A stretch of DNA of 26,045 nt from Ruminococcus sp. CAG:254 (GCA_000433635.1 HF997927.1:1-26045), one strand, 5' to 3'; numbered from the stretch's first letter, positions 14,696 to 23,067 are shown. The notes: a model not told the origin generated them from the letters alone. Program-made: numbers and translations.

Positions 14696-14724
14696 TTGAC
14701 ATTGTGAAAAAAATATGGTACAAT
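14696..14724 (+). promoter_or_regulatory. Promoter of the glycan initiation operon
   Basis: Perfect TTGACA (14696-14701), 17-bp spacer and TACAAT (14719-14724). Confidence 0.88.
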
Positions 14725-14777
14725 AAATCAAAATCCGGGGGATTGGATCGTGAAAAAAATTTGAGATTGAGAGATGA

Positions 14778-16694
14778 TTGCTGTTGAAACGATATGCGAC
14801 CCGAAAAAAAAACTCTGTACGAAAATATATCTTAATGGCTGCTGATATTGGGATTCTATTTTTGTGCATAGTCTTAACGGTATTTGTGTTCTTCCTGCTG
14901 GAACGACCAGTGATGCAGATGAATCACCTGTTGCCGTATTTCGCCATCAACATCCTGCTTTCCTTTTTAACCTTAACGGTTAGCGGTGCATATGATGTCT
15001 TTTGGCGATACTTTAATATGCGGGACTATATCACTTGCTCGCTTGGCGTTGTCATCGGGCAAGTGCTCAGCAGTCTTGTGGTGTTATTGCTGCGTTGGCA
15101 TGTTCCAATGGGATTTCTGGCTTTGAATGCCATCCTTGCCATTGGCGGCATTGTGGTGTTTCGTCTGGTTTTTCGCCATACGTTTTTAATTTTAACCGAT
15201 GCCGGACGGGTGGAATCCCGAAAGCGGCTGTTAATTGTCGGTGCAGGCAGCGGATGCGAATTGATTTTGAAAGAAATTCAGCGTTCCTGTGCAGACCCAG
15301 AAAAAACGCCGCCGATTCCCTACGACCCTATCTGTATTGTTGATGATGACCCATTGAAACGCAACGCAACGGTAATGGGTGTTCGGGTTGCCGGAACGAC
15401 AGAGGATATTAAACCACTCTGTGACAAGCTGAAAATTGATATGATTATGTTTGCGATTCCATCTTGTGATGAAGAGAACCGCAGACGGATTCTTGACCTC
15501 TGTTCCCATGCAGGGCGACCGGTTAAAATTATGCCGTATCTGAGTCAGCTTTTGTTTCAAAAAGACATCATCCCACAGATTCAGGATATTCGGATTGAAG
15601 ACTTGTTAGGCAGAGAGCCAGCAAAGTTCGACCGGGAAAAGGTTGCAGGCTTTTTAAAGGATAAAGTCTGTATGATTACGGGCGGTGGCGGTTCGATTGG
15701 GTCGGAAATTGTCCGGCAGATTATGACCTATCACCCCAAAAAAGTCATCATTGTAGATATCTATGAAAACAACGCCTATGATATTCAGCAGGAATTGTTT
15801 CTCACCTATGGTTCAAAGATTCCGTTGTTTGTGGAAATTGCCTCTGTTCGGGATCATGCAAAACTGATTACGCTGTTTGAAAAATATCATCCACAGATTG
15901 TCTTTCATGCAGCAGCCCATAAACATGTGCCACTGATGGAAAGCTGTCCGGAAGAAGCAGTAAAAAACAACATTGTCGGTACGTTCTATCTGGCAACACT
16001 GGCAGCTACATTTCAGTGCGAAAAGTTCATCATGATTTCTACCGATAAAGCGGTACACCCTGCCAATGTCATGGGAGCAACAAAACGCTGCTGTGAAATG
16101 ATTATTCAGTATATGTCCCAGCATTCCACCAATACAGAATTTATTACCACTCGATTCGGGAATGTGCTTGGTTCAAATGGTTCTGTCATTCCGCTGTTCC
16201 GGAAACAGCTGGAAAGCGGAAAGCCGCTGACCGTTACGCACCCGAAAATGATTCGATATTTCATGACCATTCCAGAAGCAGTGTCTTTGGTGCTGCATGC
16301 CAGTGCAATGGCACATGGCGGCGAAATTTTCGTGCTGGATATGGGTGCACCTGTTCGCATTTTAACGCTGGCAGAAAATTTGATTGCTGCCTATGGAAAA
16401 CGCCCTTATTTTGATGTAAAAATCCGATTTATTGGGCTGCGTCCTGGCGAAAAAATGGAAGAAGAACTGATGACAGAGCAGGAAAACAAGCAGCAAAAGA
16501 CCTTACAGGAAACCGAAAACAGTCAAATCTTTATCGGGAAACAAATTGCATTCGATGATAGCAACTTTATTTCACGCCTTTATAAGATTGAACAGGCTGC
16601 CTTGCGAAATGACCGGGAAGAAACGTTACAGCTGCTCAAAGAGTTAGTTCCGGATTTCCATCATGAAGATGCCAATTCATTCACTGCAAAATAA
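14778..16694 (+). CDS. Membrane-bound nucleotide-sugar 4,6-dehydratase (CapD/PglF/FlaA1-like)
   Basis: 638 residues if it starts at TTG 14778; an in-frame TGA sits just upstream. TTG 14784, slightly better spaced from GAGAG, is equally possible. About four membrane helices lie in residues 15-130, followed by a CoA-binding-like Rossmann region (about 145-285) and the dehydratase/epimerase domain. That domain has the NAD-binding GGGGSIGSE (302-310) and the STDKAVHP motif (about 420) in which Lys and Met replace the usual YxxxK Tyr. Family members convert UDP-GlcNAc to a 4-keto-6-deoxy sugar for surface glycans. The partner gene downstream is a phosphoglycosyl transferase, and the two form a short operon. 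Confidence 0.88.
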   Translation: MLLKRYATRKKNSVRKYILMAADIGILFLCIVLTVFVFFLLERPVMQMNHLLPYFAINILLSFLTLTVSGAYDVFWRYFNMRDYITCSLGVVIGQVLSSLVVLLLRWHVPMGFLALNAILAIGGIVVFRLVFRHTFLILTDAGRVESRKRLLIVGAGSGCELILKEIQRSCADPEKTPPIPYDPICIVDDDPLKRNATVMGVRVAGTTEDIKPLCDKLKIDMIMFAIPSCDEENRRRILDLCSHAGRPVKIMPYLSQLLFQKDIIPQIQDIRIEDLLGREPAKFDREKVAGFLKDKVCMITGGGGSIGSEIVRQIMTYHPKKVIIVDIYENNAYDIQQELFLTYGSKIPLFVEIASVRDHAKLITLFEKYHPQIVFHAAAHKHVPLMESCPEEAVKNNIVGTFYLATLAATFQCEKFIMISTDKAVHPANVMGATKRCCEMIIQYMSQHSTNTEFITTRFGNVLGSNGSVIPLFRKQLESGKPLTVTHPKMIRYFMTIPEAVSLVLHASAMAHGGEIFVLDMGAPVRILTLAENLIAAYGKRPYFDVKIRFIGLRPGEKMEEELMTEQENKQQKTLQETENSQIFIGKQIAFDDSNFISRLYKIEQAALRNDREETLQLLKELVPDFHHEDANSFTAK

Positions 16695-16712
16695 GGAAAG
16701 GAGCGGTTTTCT

Positions 16713-17342
16713 TTGCACACTTTTTACCGCCGTTATGGAAAGCGGTTGCTGGATATCATCCTTGGCATTCTTGGATGTATACCAGCCTGTCCCGTGATGC
16801 TGATTGTCATCATTGCGATGTTTTTTTTCGACCGAGGAACGATTTTTTTCGTACAGGAGCGTGCCGGAAAACGAGATGTCAACGGCAACCCGACCACATT
16901 CCGCATGCATAAATTCCGCACCATGAAAATGGATACACCGCACGATGTTCCGACCGACCAATTTGAACATGCCGACCAGTATATTACACCGCTGGGAAAA
17001 TTCCTGCGGAAATCCAGTCTGGATGAATTGCCGCAGATTTTTGACATTTTGCGGGGAGATATGTCTTTTGTTGGCCCACGTCCAGCACTGCCGAATCAAA
17101 CCAGACTGCTGGAACTGCGGCATGAAAACGGTTCTGACCAGCTGAAACCCGGATTATTCGGTTTAGCACAGAAAAATGGACGGGATCAGCTGTTGGAAAC
17201 GGAAAAGGCTGCTTATGATGGCGAGTATGCAGAAAAGCTTTCTTTCTGGATGGATTGCAAGTCATTCTTTGGCTGTATCTTTAATTCTGTTCTGCAAAAG
17301 AATATTGTAGAGGGAAAGCAACCACATTCCACAAAAAAATAA
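16713..17342 (+). CDS. Monotopic phosphoglycosyl transferase (PglC/WcaJ-type sugar transferase)
   Basis: 209 residues with a TTG start at 16713 preceded by AAAGGAG about 10 nt upstream. This family transfers a sugar phosphate from a UDP sugar to undecaprenyl phosphate, the first membrane step in making many surface glycans. One hydrophobic segment (about 13-38) is typical of the re-entrant helix. The catalytic dyad is D104-E105 in SSLDELPQ, followed by the conserved DMSFVGPRP. At this length it is a small PglC-like form without the extra helices of WcaJ. It is the second gene of the operon; the RBS overlaps the upstream stop region. The glycosyl acceptor pathway lies elsewhere. Confidence 0.92.
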   Translation: MHTFYRRYGKRLLDIILGILGCIPACPVMLIVIIAMFFFDRGTIFFVQERAGKRDVNGNPTTFRMHKFRTMKMDTPHDVPTDQFEHADQYITPLGKFLRKSSLDELPQIFDILRGDMSFVGPRPALPNQTRLLELRHENGSDQLKPGLFGLAQKNGRDQLLETEKAAYDGEYAEKLSFWMDCKSFFGCIFNSVLQKNIVEGKQPHSTKK

Positions 17343-17344
17343 TC

Positions 17345-17391
17345 AATAACAGCGGACACGTTTCCTGAAAATCTGAGGCGTGTCCGTTATT
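17345..17391. terminator. Bidirectional terminator between the glycan operon and the PHP gene
   Basis: CGGACACG (about 17353-17360) pairs with CGTGTCCG (about 17379-17386), extended by an AATAAC/GTTATT outer part. T-rich sequence follows on the plus strand and A-rich sequence precedes it. Confidence 0.82.
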
Positions 17392-17402
17392 TTTATGTGA
17401 GA

Positions 17403-18170
17403 TTACCTCGATAGCTGCGGAAGCACTTCCATCAAAGGCAAGTGATATTGTTCTGCCAACTTCTTGCAAGCTTGTTGAGAATCCGTATCTAATAGGGCAC
17501 TTGGATGATGTGCATCACAGCCAATAATTGCAGTATTTCCAACAGATTCCGCAATCTTTAGAAAGGCAGGGTTTGGATACTGCCGATGGTCTGCAAGTCC
17601 CAGCTGATTGATTTCAATCGGGATTTGTTTTTCTTTCAAATAGACGCAGAGCCGCCGAAATTCCTGTTCATAGCAGGCAGGGTCGCCGATGAAGTGAAAT
17701 AGATCCGGATGGGCAAGATAGAGATAATTTCCGGTTTCCATGCCAGCAATGACCTGATCAACATAGTGTTTCAGTTCTGCTGCATTGTCTGTCGGTTTTC
17801 CGGTATAAATGCCACGCTGTTCCGGATAGAGAAAATGTTCGCCGAGAATTTGATAGTCAATCGGATAATCCTGTAAAAACTTCTGCTGTTCCGGCAGCAT
17901 TTCCGGAACATATTCCGATTCCAGACCGATATAAATTGTAATATCTGCGGCATATTCTTTTTTTAGTGCCGTCAAGGAAGTCACATAGCCGTCCAATTCA
18001 TCGGGGGTCATGCGGATGGGAGAAACATAGCCGTCTGAAAAAATCCACGGGCAGTGGTCGGAAAAGCCCAGAACTTGAAAGCCGTTTTGAATGGCAGCTT
18101 CTACATAGGCTTTGTCCTCGCCGGTTGCGTGGTGACAGCGTGCAGTGTGGGTGTGATAATTGGCAAACAT
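17403..18170 (-). CDS. PHP-domain phosphatase (histidinol-phosphatase HisJ-like)
   Basis: 255 residues from the ATG at 18170, 7 nt after AGGAGG. The metal-binding start H6-T-H8-T and the GFSDHCPW stretch (H39) match the PHP family; further conserved segments include IGLESEY, AHPDLFH and GCDAHHPS near the C-terminus. Family members use three metal ions to hydrolyse phosphoesters. HisJ removes phosphate from L-histidinol phosphate, but no his genes are nearby, so substrate assignment is open. The gene follows rsmI by 38 nt on the same strand and is probably co-transcribed. Confidence 0.82.
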   Translation of the reverse strand: MFANYHTHTARCHHATGEDKAYVEAAIQNGFQVLGFSDHCPWIFSDGYVSPIRMTPDELDGYVTSLTALKKEYAADITIYIGLESEYVPEMLPEQQKFLQDYPIDYQILGEHFLYPEQRGIYTGKPTDNAAELKHYVDQVIAGMETGNYLYLAHPDLFHFIGDPACYEQEFRRLCVYLKEKQIPIEINQLGLADHRQYPNPAFLKIAESVGNTAIIGCDAHHPSALLDTDSQQACKKLAEQYHLPLMEVLPQLSR

Positions 18171-18208
18171 AAAAAGACCTCCTGTTTGTTGCAATGGGTT
18201 GTAGTTGC

Positions 18209-19054
18209 TTATTCGCTTTCCCGTTCTTGAATTGCCTGTTGGTATAAGTCTTGCTTGCGGTATCCGGTTTCCGCTGCAACTGCCTTGCAGGCATCTGTCA
18301 GCCGTTCACCCTGTGCAACTCGTTCTTGTACCTGTTGCAGAGCATCTTCCATAGAAAGTGTCGTTTCGTCCGTTGATTCCGGCATACCTGCAACAATCAA
18401 AACAAATTCTCCCTTGGGTGGCTGCTGTTCATAGCGATGCAGAGCCTCTGCGAGGGTTGTTTTCCAGACTTCTTCGTGTAGTTTCGTCAGTTCCCGACAG
18501 ATGGAAACGGGGCGTTCTCCGCCAAAACAAGCGACCAAATCCGTCAGGGTTCGCAGTAATTTGTGTGGGGCTTCATAGAAAATCATGGTGCGGTGTTCGG
18601 TTTGCAGGGAATGCAAGTGTTCCATTCGTTGCTTTTTGGTGACAGATAAAAAGCCTTCGAAGGTAAACCGTCCGGTTTCCTGTCCGGAAATTGCCAGAGC
18701 TGTAATTGCTGCACTGGGTCCCGGAACGGCAGTGACGGGAATGCCTTGTTCCTTGCAGCATCGTACTAAAATTTCACCTGGGTCAGAAATGCAGGGCATG
18801 CCAGCATCGGTGACAATGCCGCAGGTTTCTCCGGCAGCAATTCGCTGTAATAGCTGTTGGGTGACAAGTTGCCCGCTGTGGTCATGATAGCTGACCATCG
18901 GGGTGTGAATGTCATAGTGGCTGAGTAGTTTCCGAGTGACACGGGTGTCCTCTGCTGCAATGAAATCGACTTCTTGCAACATTCGCAGCTGTCGCAAGGT
19001 CATGTCTTCAAGATTTCCGATGGGTGTTCCAATTACATATAATGTGCCGCTCAT
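18209..19054 (-). CDS. rsmI: 16S rRNA (cytidine(1402)-2'-O)-methyltransferase
   Basis: 281 residues from the ATG at 19054, with AGGAGG just upstream. RsmI methylates the 2' oxygen of C1402 in the 30S decoding centre using S-adenosylmethionine. The tetrapyrrole-methylase fold is clear: IGTPIGNLEDMTLR (8-21), AEDTR (about 34-38), the VTDAGMPCISDPG loop and VPGPSAA. The start overlaps the stop of the upstream methyltransferase by 4 nt (ATGA), so the two are translationally coupled. Confidence 0.95.
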   Translation of the reverse strand: MSGTLYVIGTPIGNLEDMTLRQLRMLQEVDFIAAEDTRVTRKLLSHYDIHTPMVSYHDHSGQLVTQQLLQRIAAGETCGIVTDAGMPCISDPGEILVRCCKEQGIPVTAVPGPSAAITALAISGQETGRFTFEGFLSVTKKQRMEHLHSLQTEHRTMIFYEAPHKLLRTLTDLVACFGGERPVSICRELTKLHEEVWKTTLAEALHRYEQQPPKGEFVLIVAGMPESTDETTLSMEDALQQVQERVAQGERLTDACKAVAAETGYRKQDLYQQAIQERESE

Positions 19055-19788
19055 GGCTGCACCTCCTGTTCTTCTGGTAAGCGGTAGAGATTCCGGACAG
19101 CTTCTGAATCTGTTTCCCCGTCCCGAATATAAAATTGCGGAAGGACGTTTAAGAATGGCTTTCCTCCTTTTCTGCCCTCCAGCAGAAATAGCCACGGAGC
19201 AGTGTCTGGATTTTTAGAAACGAATTGCAATCGTTTTGGTTCGATGTGAAATTGCTGCATTGCAGCAATGCAATCCGCCAGCCGTTCCGAGCGGTTGCAG
19301 ATACAGAGCCGTCCGCCGAATTTTAGTAACCGACTGGCAGCCTGACAGACATCTGCAATGTTGCAGAGAATTTCGTGTCGTGCAATTTTTTGTGCAGTCA
19401 GCTGGCTTTCCATGCCGGCTTGATAGGCTTTGTAGGGGGGATTGCAGGTGACTAAATCGCAGCGTTCCAGAGGAGCATCCTGCCAGAGCTGTTTGAGGTC
19501 GGCACAGACGGGGGTCACACGGTCTTGCACACCACATTCTGTAATTGCCTGTGAAAACTGGTCGATAGCATCGGCTTGAATATCCACCCCCCAAGTATGT
19601 TTTGGGGGATTTTTTCGTTGCAGAATCATGGGGATAATTCCGCAACCTGTGCCGAGGTCACAGACAAGGTCTTTTTTTCGCCAGTTGGAGAAGTTGGCAA
19701 GTAAAAAGGCATCTGTTCCGAAGCGGTGATTTTCGCTGACATAGACGTGCATTTGTCCGGTCAGCGGTTCTTTGCGGTAGCTGGACAT
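19051..19788 (-). CDS. tRNA1(Val) (adenine-N6)-methyltransferase family protein (TrmN6-like)
   Basis: 245 residues from the ATG at 19788, with AAAGGAG about 8 nt upstream. It has the Rossmann methyltransferase motif I DLGTGCG (44-50) and the N-P-P-Y motif (116-119) used for methylating exocyclic amino groups. The N-terminal QMHVYVSENHRFGTDAFLLA signature is that of the YabB/TrmN6 family, which modifies A37 of tRNA-Val. This gene and rsmI are commonly adjacent in Firmicutes, in line with the overlap here. Confidence 0.88.
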   Translation of the reverse strand: MSSYRKEPLTGQMHVYVSENHRFGTDAFLLANFSNWRKKDLVCDLGTGCGIIPMILQRKNPPKHTWGVDIQADAIDQFSQAITECGVQDRVTPVCADLKQLWQDAPLERCDLVTCNPPYKAYQAGMESQLTAQKIARHEILCNIADVCQAASRLLKFGGRLCICNRSERLADCIAAMQQFHIEPKRLQFVSKNPDTAPWLFLLEGRKGGKPFLNVLPQFYIRDGETDSEAVRNLYRLPEEQEVQP

Positions 19789-19842
19789 GGTCTGCTCCTT
19801 TCTGATGGGGTGATAAATTTTTACGGAAAACGCTGTATCATT

Positions 19843-19919
19843 CTAAAAAGTTTTTCGATGCAGCAGTTTTTCAAAAATGCCCGAGGTGTGGGCGAGCAGC
19901 CCACGTTTGCGAAGCAAAT
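19843..19919. repeat. Structured interspersed repeat, copy A
   Basis: 77 bp between the trmN6-like gene and the HAD gene, nearly identical to 25960-26038. Internal hairpins: GTGGGC-GAGCA-GCCCAC and TTTGC-GAA-GCAAA. The GCAGCA-type stem seen in copy B is weakened here (TGCCC in place of TGCTGCC). It yields a spurious short antisense frame. Confidence 0.8.
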
Positions 19920-20125
19920 AGAACTTGCAAGATGTTTTTCCTGCTGCAATTGCATTTTTTGGAACTTGCCAATTCGCAATTTGATTGTCTTTGTGAAACA
20001 AGTTGCAAATTCGGACAAGGCAACGGGGCAATTGCAGCACGCTGGCAGGCAAAAGCAGGGGTGGAACCCCCTTTTGCCGGATGTTGCAGATTGTTTTCCC
20101 TAAGATGCAAATTGTCCCCTTAAAA
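19920..20125. other. Gene-free stretch with a strong hairpin downstream of the HAD gene
   Basis: Contains an inverted repeat GGCAAAAG (20048-20055) / CTTTTGCC (20071-20078) that continues as GGGG/CCCC toward the loop. It has no T-run and lies about 50 nt past the HAD stop on the minus strand. Several TTGCAA/AATTTGC words occur around it (19985-20020 and 20104-20113). No coding sequence is supported. Confidence 0.5.
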
Positions 20126-20806
20126 TTATAGCGGAATCCGTCCGCTCTGAATCTCTGCCAGCAATTTCTGTAAATCCTTTACAGAAACGGTTGCCCGTGC
20201 TTGTATCGTGTTCCAATCCATTTCCGATAGCGTCGGCTCATAAACGCCAACCGTGAAAAATCCATCTGTCGCAGCGGTTTCTATGGCGTGTACAGCATCT
20301 TCTACAACAACCGTTTGCCGTTTGCCACAGCCCATCCGACTGGCAGCCTGCCGGTAAATCGTTGGCTGTGATTTTCCAACACCGACTTCCTGCTCTGTCA
20401 TCAAAAACGCAATCCGCTCCCAGACTTGCAGCCGCTTTAAAGCAGCTTCTGCTAAATCTGGATAGGTTGCCGTTGCGACACAGTAAGGGACGTTTCGAGC
20501 ATCCAGCCAGTCCAACAGCGGGAAAACGCCCGATTTCAGTTGCAGCGTGTTCCGGTAAGCATCTGCTGCCATGGATTGTACCAGTGCAATGAATTCTTCC
20601 GGCTCGCAGGGCAGTTGAAAGCGGTCAATGAAATATTGAGCAGATTGTTGAATGGTCATCTTTTTCACTTGTTCAGTTAAATCGTCCGGTGCAGTTTTGC
20701 CGTAGTGGTTCAGTAAGTTGCGGTCAATCTGTGACCAGACATTCATAGAATCCAGCAGTGTGCCGTCCAAGTCAAAAATCACACAGCCGAGGGTGTGGTG
20801 TTCCAT
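20126..20806 (-). CDS. HAD-superfamily phosphatase, beta-phosphoglucomutase-like subfamily
   Basis: 226 residues from the ATG at 20806, preferred to an upstream in-frame start because AGGAG lies about 10 nt before it. HAD motifs: D12-L-D14-G-T (motif I), T112 in VATATY (motif II), K145 in GVGKSQP (motif III) and E169-D170 (motif IV). A helical cap occupies about residues 20-90. It probably dephosphorylates a small sugar phosphate or nucleotide; the substrate is unknown. A terminator separates it from the gatD-like gene, and I saw no clear promoter, so expression may depend on readthrough. Confidence 0.85.
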   Translation of the reverse strand: MEHHTLGCVIFDLDGTLLDSMNVWSQIDRNLLNHYGKTAPDDLTEQVKKMTIQQSAQYFIDRFQLPCEPEEFIALVQSMAADAYRNTLQLKSGVFPLLDWLDARNVPYCVATATYPDLAEAALKRLQVWERIAFLMTEQEVGVGKSQPTIYRQAASRMGCGKRQTVVVEDAVHAIETAATDGFFTVGVYEPTLSEMDWNTIQARATVSVKDLQKLLAEIQSGRIPL

Positions 20807-20836
20807 GGGGAGAATGCTCCTTTCTGATTCTGATAC

Positions 20837-20865
20837 AAAAAACCGCACGTTTTTTGTGCGTGCGG
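20837..20865 (-). terminator. Terminator after the murT-gatD-like pair
   Basis: On the minus strand CCGCACG (20865-20859) pairs with CGTGCGG (20849-20843), followed by six T residues (complement of 20837-20842). Confidence 0.85.
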
Positions 20866-20878
20866 CGGTTTGCGGGTG

Positions 20879-21598
20879 TTAGTGAATCCCAACACGTTTA
20901 TCCTGAAAATCTGCCAGCCGTGCATGATAGGCAGCAATGGTTTCTTTTTCAAATGCAAGCGGTACAGATTCCCCTGTTATCTGCTGTAACAGCTGTTTGG
21001 TGAAGTAGGGATTTAAAATCAGCAGTGGCCCTAATAAATAAGTGCCATAGAAGTGATTTTTCTGAATGCCATCAATTCGTGCAGTTTCACACATCGGTGT
21101 GCCTTTGGTCACCTGAATAAATGGCACTTCTGTTGACCCAAGCGTGGAACGGGTAAACTGTGCCCGAAATCCTACCATTTGCAGTTCGTTGTAAGTGCCA
21201 AGCACCAGACTGTAAAAGCGGTGCATCATGTCCCGTGTGGTGGTCAGGTCGAGCAATCCAAGCCCTGTTGTAACACCCGATTGTGCATCGGTGATTTGCT
21301 TTCCAAAGACTTCCATGGCATTTCCCGTTGCTAGGAATGTCACGCCGTTTGCAATGCATTCGGCAATGCGTTCCCGATAGGGTGCAAGTTTGGAAATTAC
21401 AGTGCACTGTGTGTGCTCGGACATTGGCCCTAGGTAAATCATAGAAACAGGATGGTGAACGAAATAAGGTTCATCATTCAGGGCAGTTTCAATAAAGGTT
21501 GCCTGTGGCAGGCATAATTTTAAGTATCGCAAGTTTCCGGTATCGCCGAACAAATTGCAGACTTCCGGATATAACGCTTCAATTACACAGGTATTCAT
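20879..21598 (-). CDS. GatD-like class I glutamine amidotransferase, catalytic residues missing
   Basis: 239 residues. GatD supplies ammonia from glutamine to MurT to amidate the D-Glu of lipid II. Family features are present: the LYPEVCNLFGDTGNL start (9-23), a nucleophile elbow region at 88-100 and FYGTYLLGPLL (183-193). However, where GatD has a Cys in the sequence LAxCGGxQLLG, this protein reads LATGNAMEVFG with no Cys. Where the catalytic His lies in GTYLHGP, it reads GTYLLGP. The protein is full length and not frameshifted. It starts within the stop of the MurT gene (4-nt ATGA overlap), so the pair is made together. It may be a pseudo-amidotransferase that still binds MurT. Confidence 0.78.
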   Translation of the reverse strand: MNTCVIEALYPEVCNLFGDTGNLRYLKLCLPQATFIETALNDEPYFVHHPVSMIYLGPMSEHTQCTVISKLAPYRERIAECIANGVTFLATGNAMEVFGKQITDAQSGVTTGLGLLDLTTTRDMMHRFYSLVLGTYNELQMVGFRAQFTRSTLGSTEVPFIQVTKGTPMCETARIDGIQKNHFYGTYLLGPLLILNPYFTKQLLQQITGESVPLAFEKETIAAYHARLADFQDKRVGIH

Positions 21599-22956
21599 AT
21601 GGCAGCATCCTCCTGAAGTTGTTTTTTAATCTGGGAGAGGGATTCTGTATTGTACAGGTCGTATAGAATCATCAGTTTGTCAAATTTGTCCCACTGAAGA
21701 TGCTGAACCGTTTCTGTTTCGCTGGCACAGCAGACAATCCGGCTGCGGTCAATACCAGCAATTAACAGGCGTACCAGATAATCCGTTGCTCGTTTTCCGC
21801 CAACAATGATTTGGACAACATCATCTTGCTTTAAAAATTCGAAGTCGGTTTCATAAATCCAAGCGATGTTTTCAGAGGTGCGGCGGCGGTCATAGAAGTC
21901 TTCCAGAATGAGAATGACTGCTTTTTTGCCGAGTTCTTTTCGGACAAAGTCACACGCTGCGGAGCAGGCAATGGGATTTTGTCCTTTGGCAAGCGTAATA
22001 TAAACGGGTTTTCCGTGAGAAGTTAAGGTATCATAACGGGATTTTACAATCTCGCTGCCCTTCAGGCAATCTGCAACTTGTTGCTGTGAAATGCCATAGG
22101 TTCGCAAAAAGGTAATGACTGCGGCGGAGTTGTAAATATCAGTAATCCGGTCGTTTGGAATCGGATAGATTTCTGTTGTATCGTGGTGCTGAATGGTGGC
22201 AGTGCAGTTTTCCACTTTTTTCACCTGAAAATCTGCTTTTGCGTTGCAGAAACCGCAGTTCGGGCAAGTTGCCTGTCCGATGTGATTATAGTGCCGGAAA
22301 GAAAATTGCAGCCGTGTTCCGCAGTTCGGACAGTTGACAATATCGCTGACCAAACTGTCATTGGTTGGGACTTCTCCGTCCAGCAGGGCAACGCCGAAAT
22401 AAATATGTTTGTTTTCCGGAACAAGTTGACTGCTGACCAAATCGTCTGCATTGGAAATGACCACCGTTTTTTCCGGAATGTTGCGGTTCAGGAAGTCGAA
22501 GATAAATTCCACGTGTGCATTCCGCTTCATGGAATCTCGCTGCAAGTTGGTGCATACCAGATAATCCGGCTTTACATATGGCAAGATTCGCTGAGCACTG
22601 CGTTCATCCATTTCAAGCAGTAGCGTGTCAGCGGTGAGTGTGCCGTTTAGCTTGGAGTTTGCCAGCAGCAAGGAGGCAATCCCCGTATCGACATTTCCAC
22701 CAAAAGCGTTGGTAATGATGTCGTTTCCGCACTTTTTCAGCACGTTGCCAATCAGATTGGTTACAGTTGTTTTGCCGTTCGTCCCCGTGACCACAATGAC
22801 ATGTTTGGGCATCTGAAAATTTGCCAGCAACGAGGGGCAAAGCTGCAAGGCAACTTCACCGGGCAGGTTGGTTGCATTGCGTTTCATCAGATGCATTCCG
22901 TGAATCATGGCTTTTCCGACGAGGGCAGCGACATAGTAAGAAATGCGTTTTTTCAT
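21595..22956 (-). CDS. murT: MurT-like Mur ligase (lipid II amidation ligase subunit)
   Basis: 453 residues from the ATG at 22956, chosen because the family N-terminus begins there; the RBS is weak (GGGAA). MurT ligates ammonia to the D-Glu alpha-carboxylate of lipid II, using ATP. Visible: the ATP-binding TGTNGKTT (57-64), a Cys4 zinc ribbon typical of MurT within the central domain (C208, C211, C230, C233), and a C-terminal DUF1727-type region that normally docks GatD. All the ATP-binding features are intact. It heads a two-gene unit with the gatD-like gene, under its own promoter. Confidence 0.85.
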   Translation of the reverse strand: MKKRISYYVAALVGKAMIHGMHLMKRNATNLPGEVALQLCPSLLANFQMPKHVIVVTGTNGKTTVTNLIGNVLKKCGNDIITNAFGGNVDTGIASLLLANSKLNGTLTADTLLLEMDERSAQRILPYVKPDYLVCTNLQRDSMKRNAHVEFIFDFLNRNIPEKTVVISNADDLVSSQLVPENKHIYFGVALLDGEVPTNDSLVSDIVNCPNCGTRLQFSFRHYNHIGQATCPNCGFCNAKADFQVKKVENCTATIQHHDTTEIYPIPNDRITDIYNSAAVITFLRTYGISQQQVADCLKGSEIVKSRYDTLTSHGKPVYITLAKGQNPIACSAACDFVRKELGKKAVILILEDFYDRRRTSENIAWIYETDFEFLKQDDVVQIIVGGKRATDYLVRLLIAGIDRSRIVCCASETETVQHLQWDKFDKLMILYDLYNTESLSQIKKQLQEDAAI

Positions 22957-22999
22957 GTGTTCCAATTCCCACTTTCTTGATTTCTTTTTTATCTGTTTG

Positions 23000-23031
23000 A
23001 AAAGACAAGAGGGAGTATTTTCTTGTCTTTT
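23000..23031 (-). promoter_or_regulatory. 5' UTR stem-loop of the murT operon
   Basis: A perfect 11-bp inverted repeat (AAAAGACAAGA/TCTTGTCTTTT) with a 10-nt loop sits at the very start of the transcript, within about 3 nt of the predicted start. No T-run follows. It may protect the mRNA 5' end or bind a regulator. Confidence 0.6.
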
Positions 23032-23038
23032 CTCTGCT

Positions 23039-23067
23039 ATTTTAACATACTGTCCTGTTTTTGTCAA
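23039..23067 (-). promoter_or_regulatory. Promoter of the murT operon
   Basis: On the minus strand a perfect TTGACA (complement of 23062-23067), a 17-bp spacer and TAAAAT (complement of 23039-23044). Confidence 0.88.

Noticed and set aside
19821..20018. Short minus-strand frames resembling the frame at 25809-26036
   Set aside because: Their similarity comes from the structured DNA repeat beneath them. No RBS precedes them and the conserved part is only the repeat.
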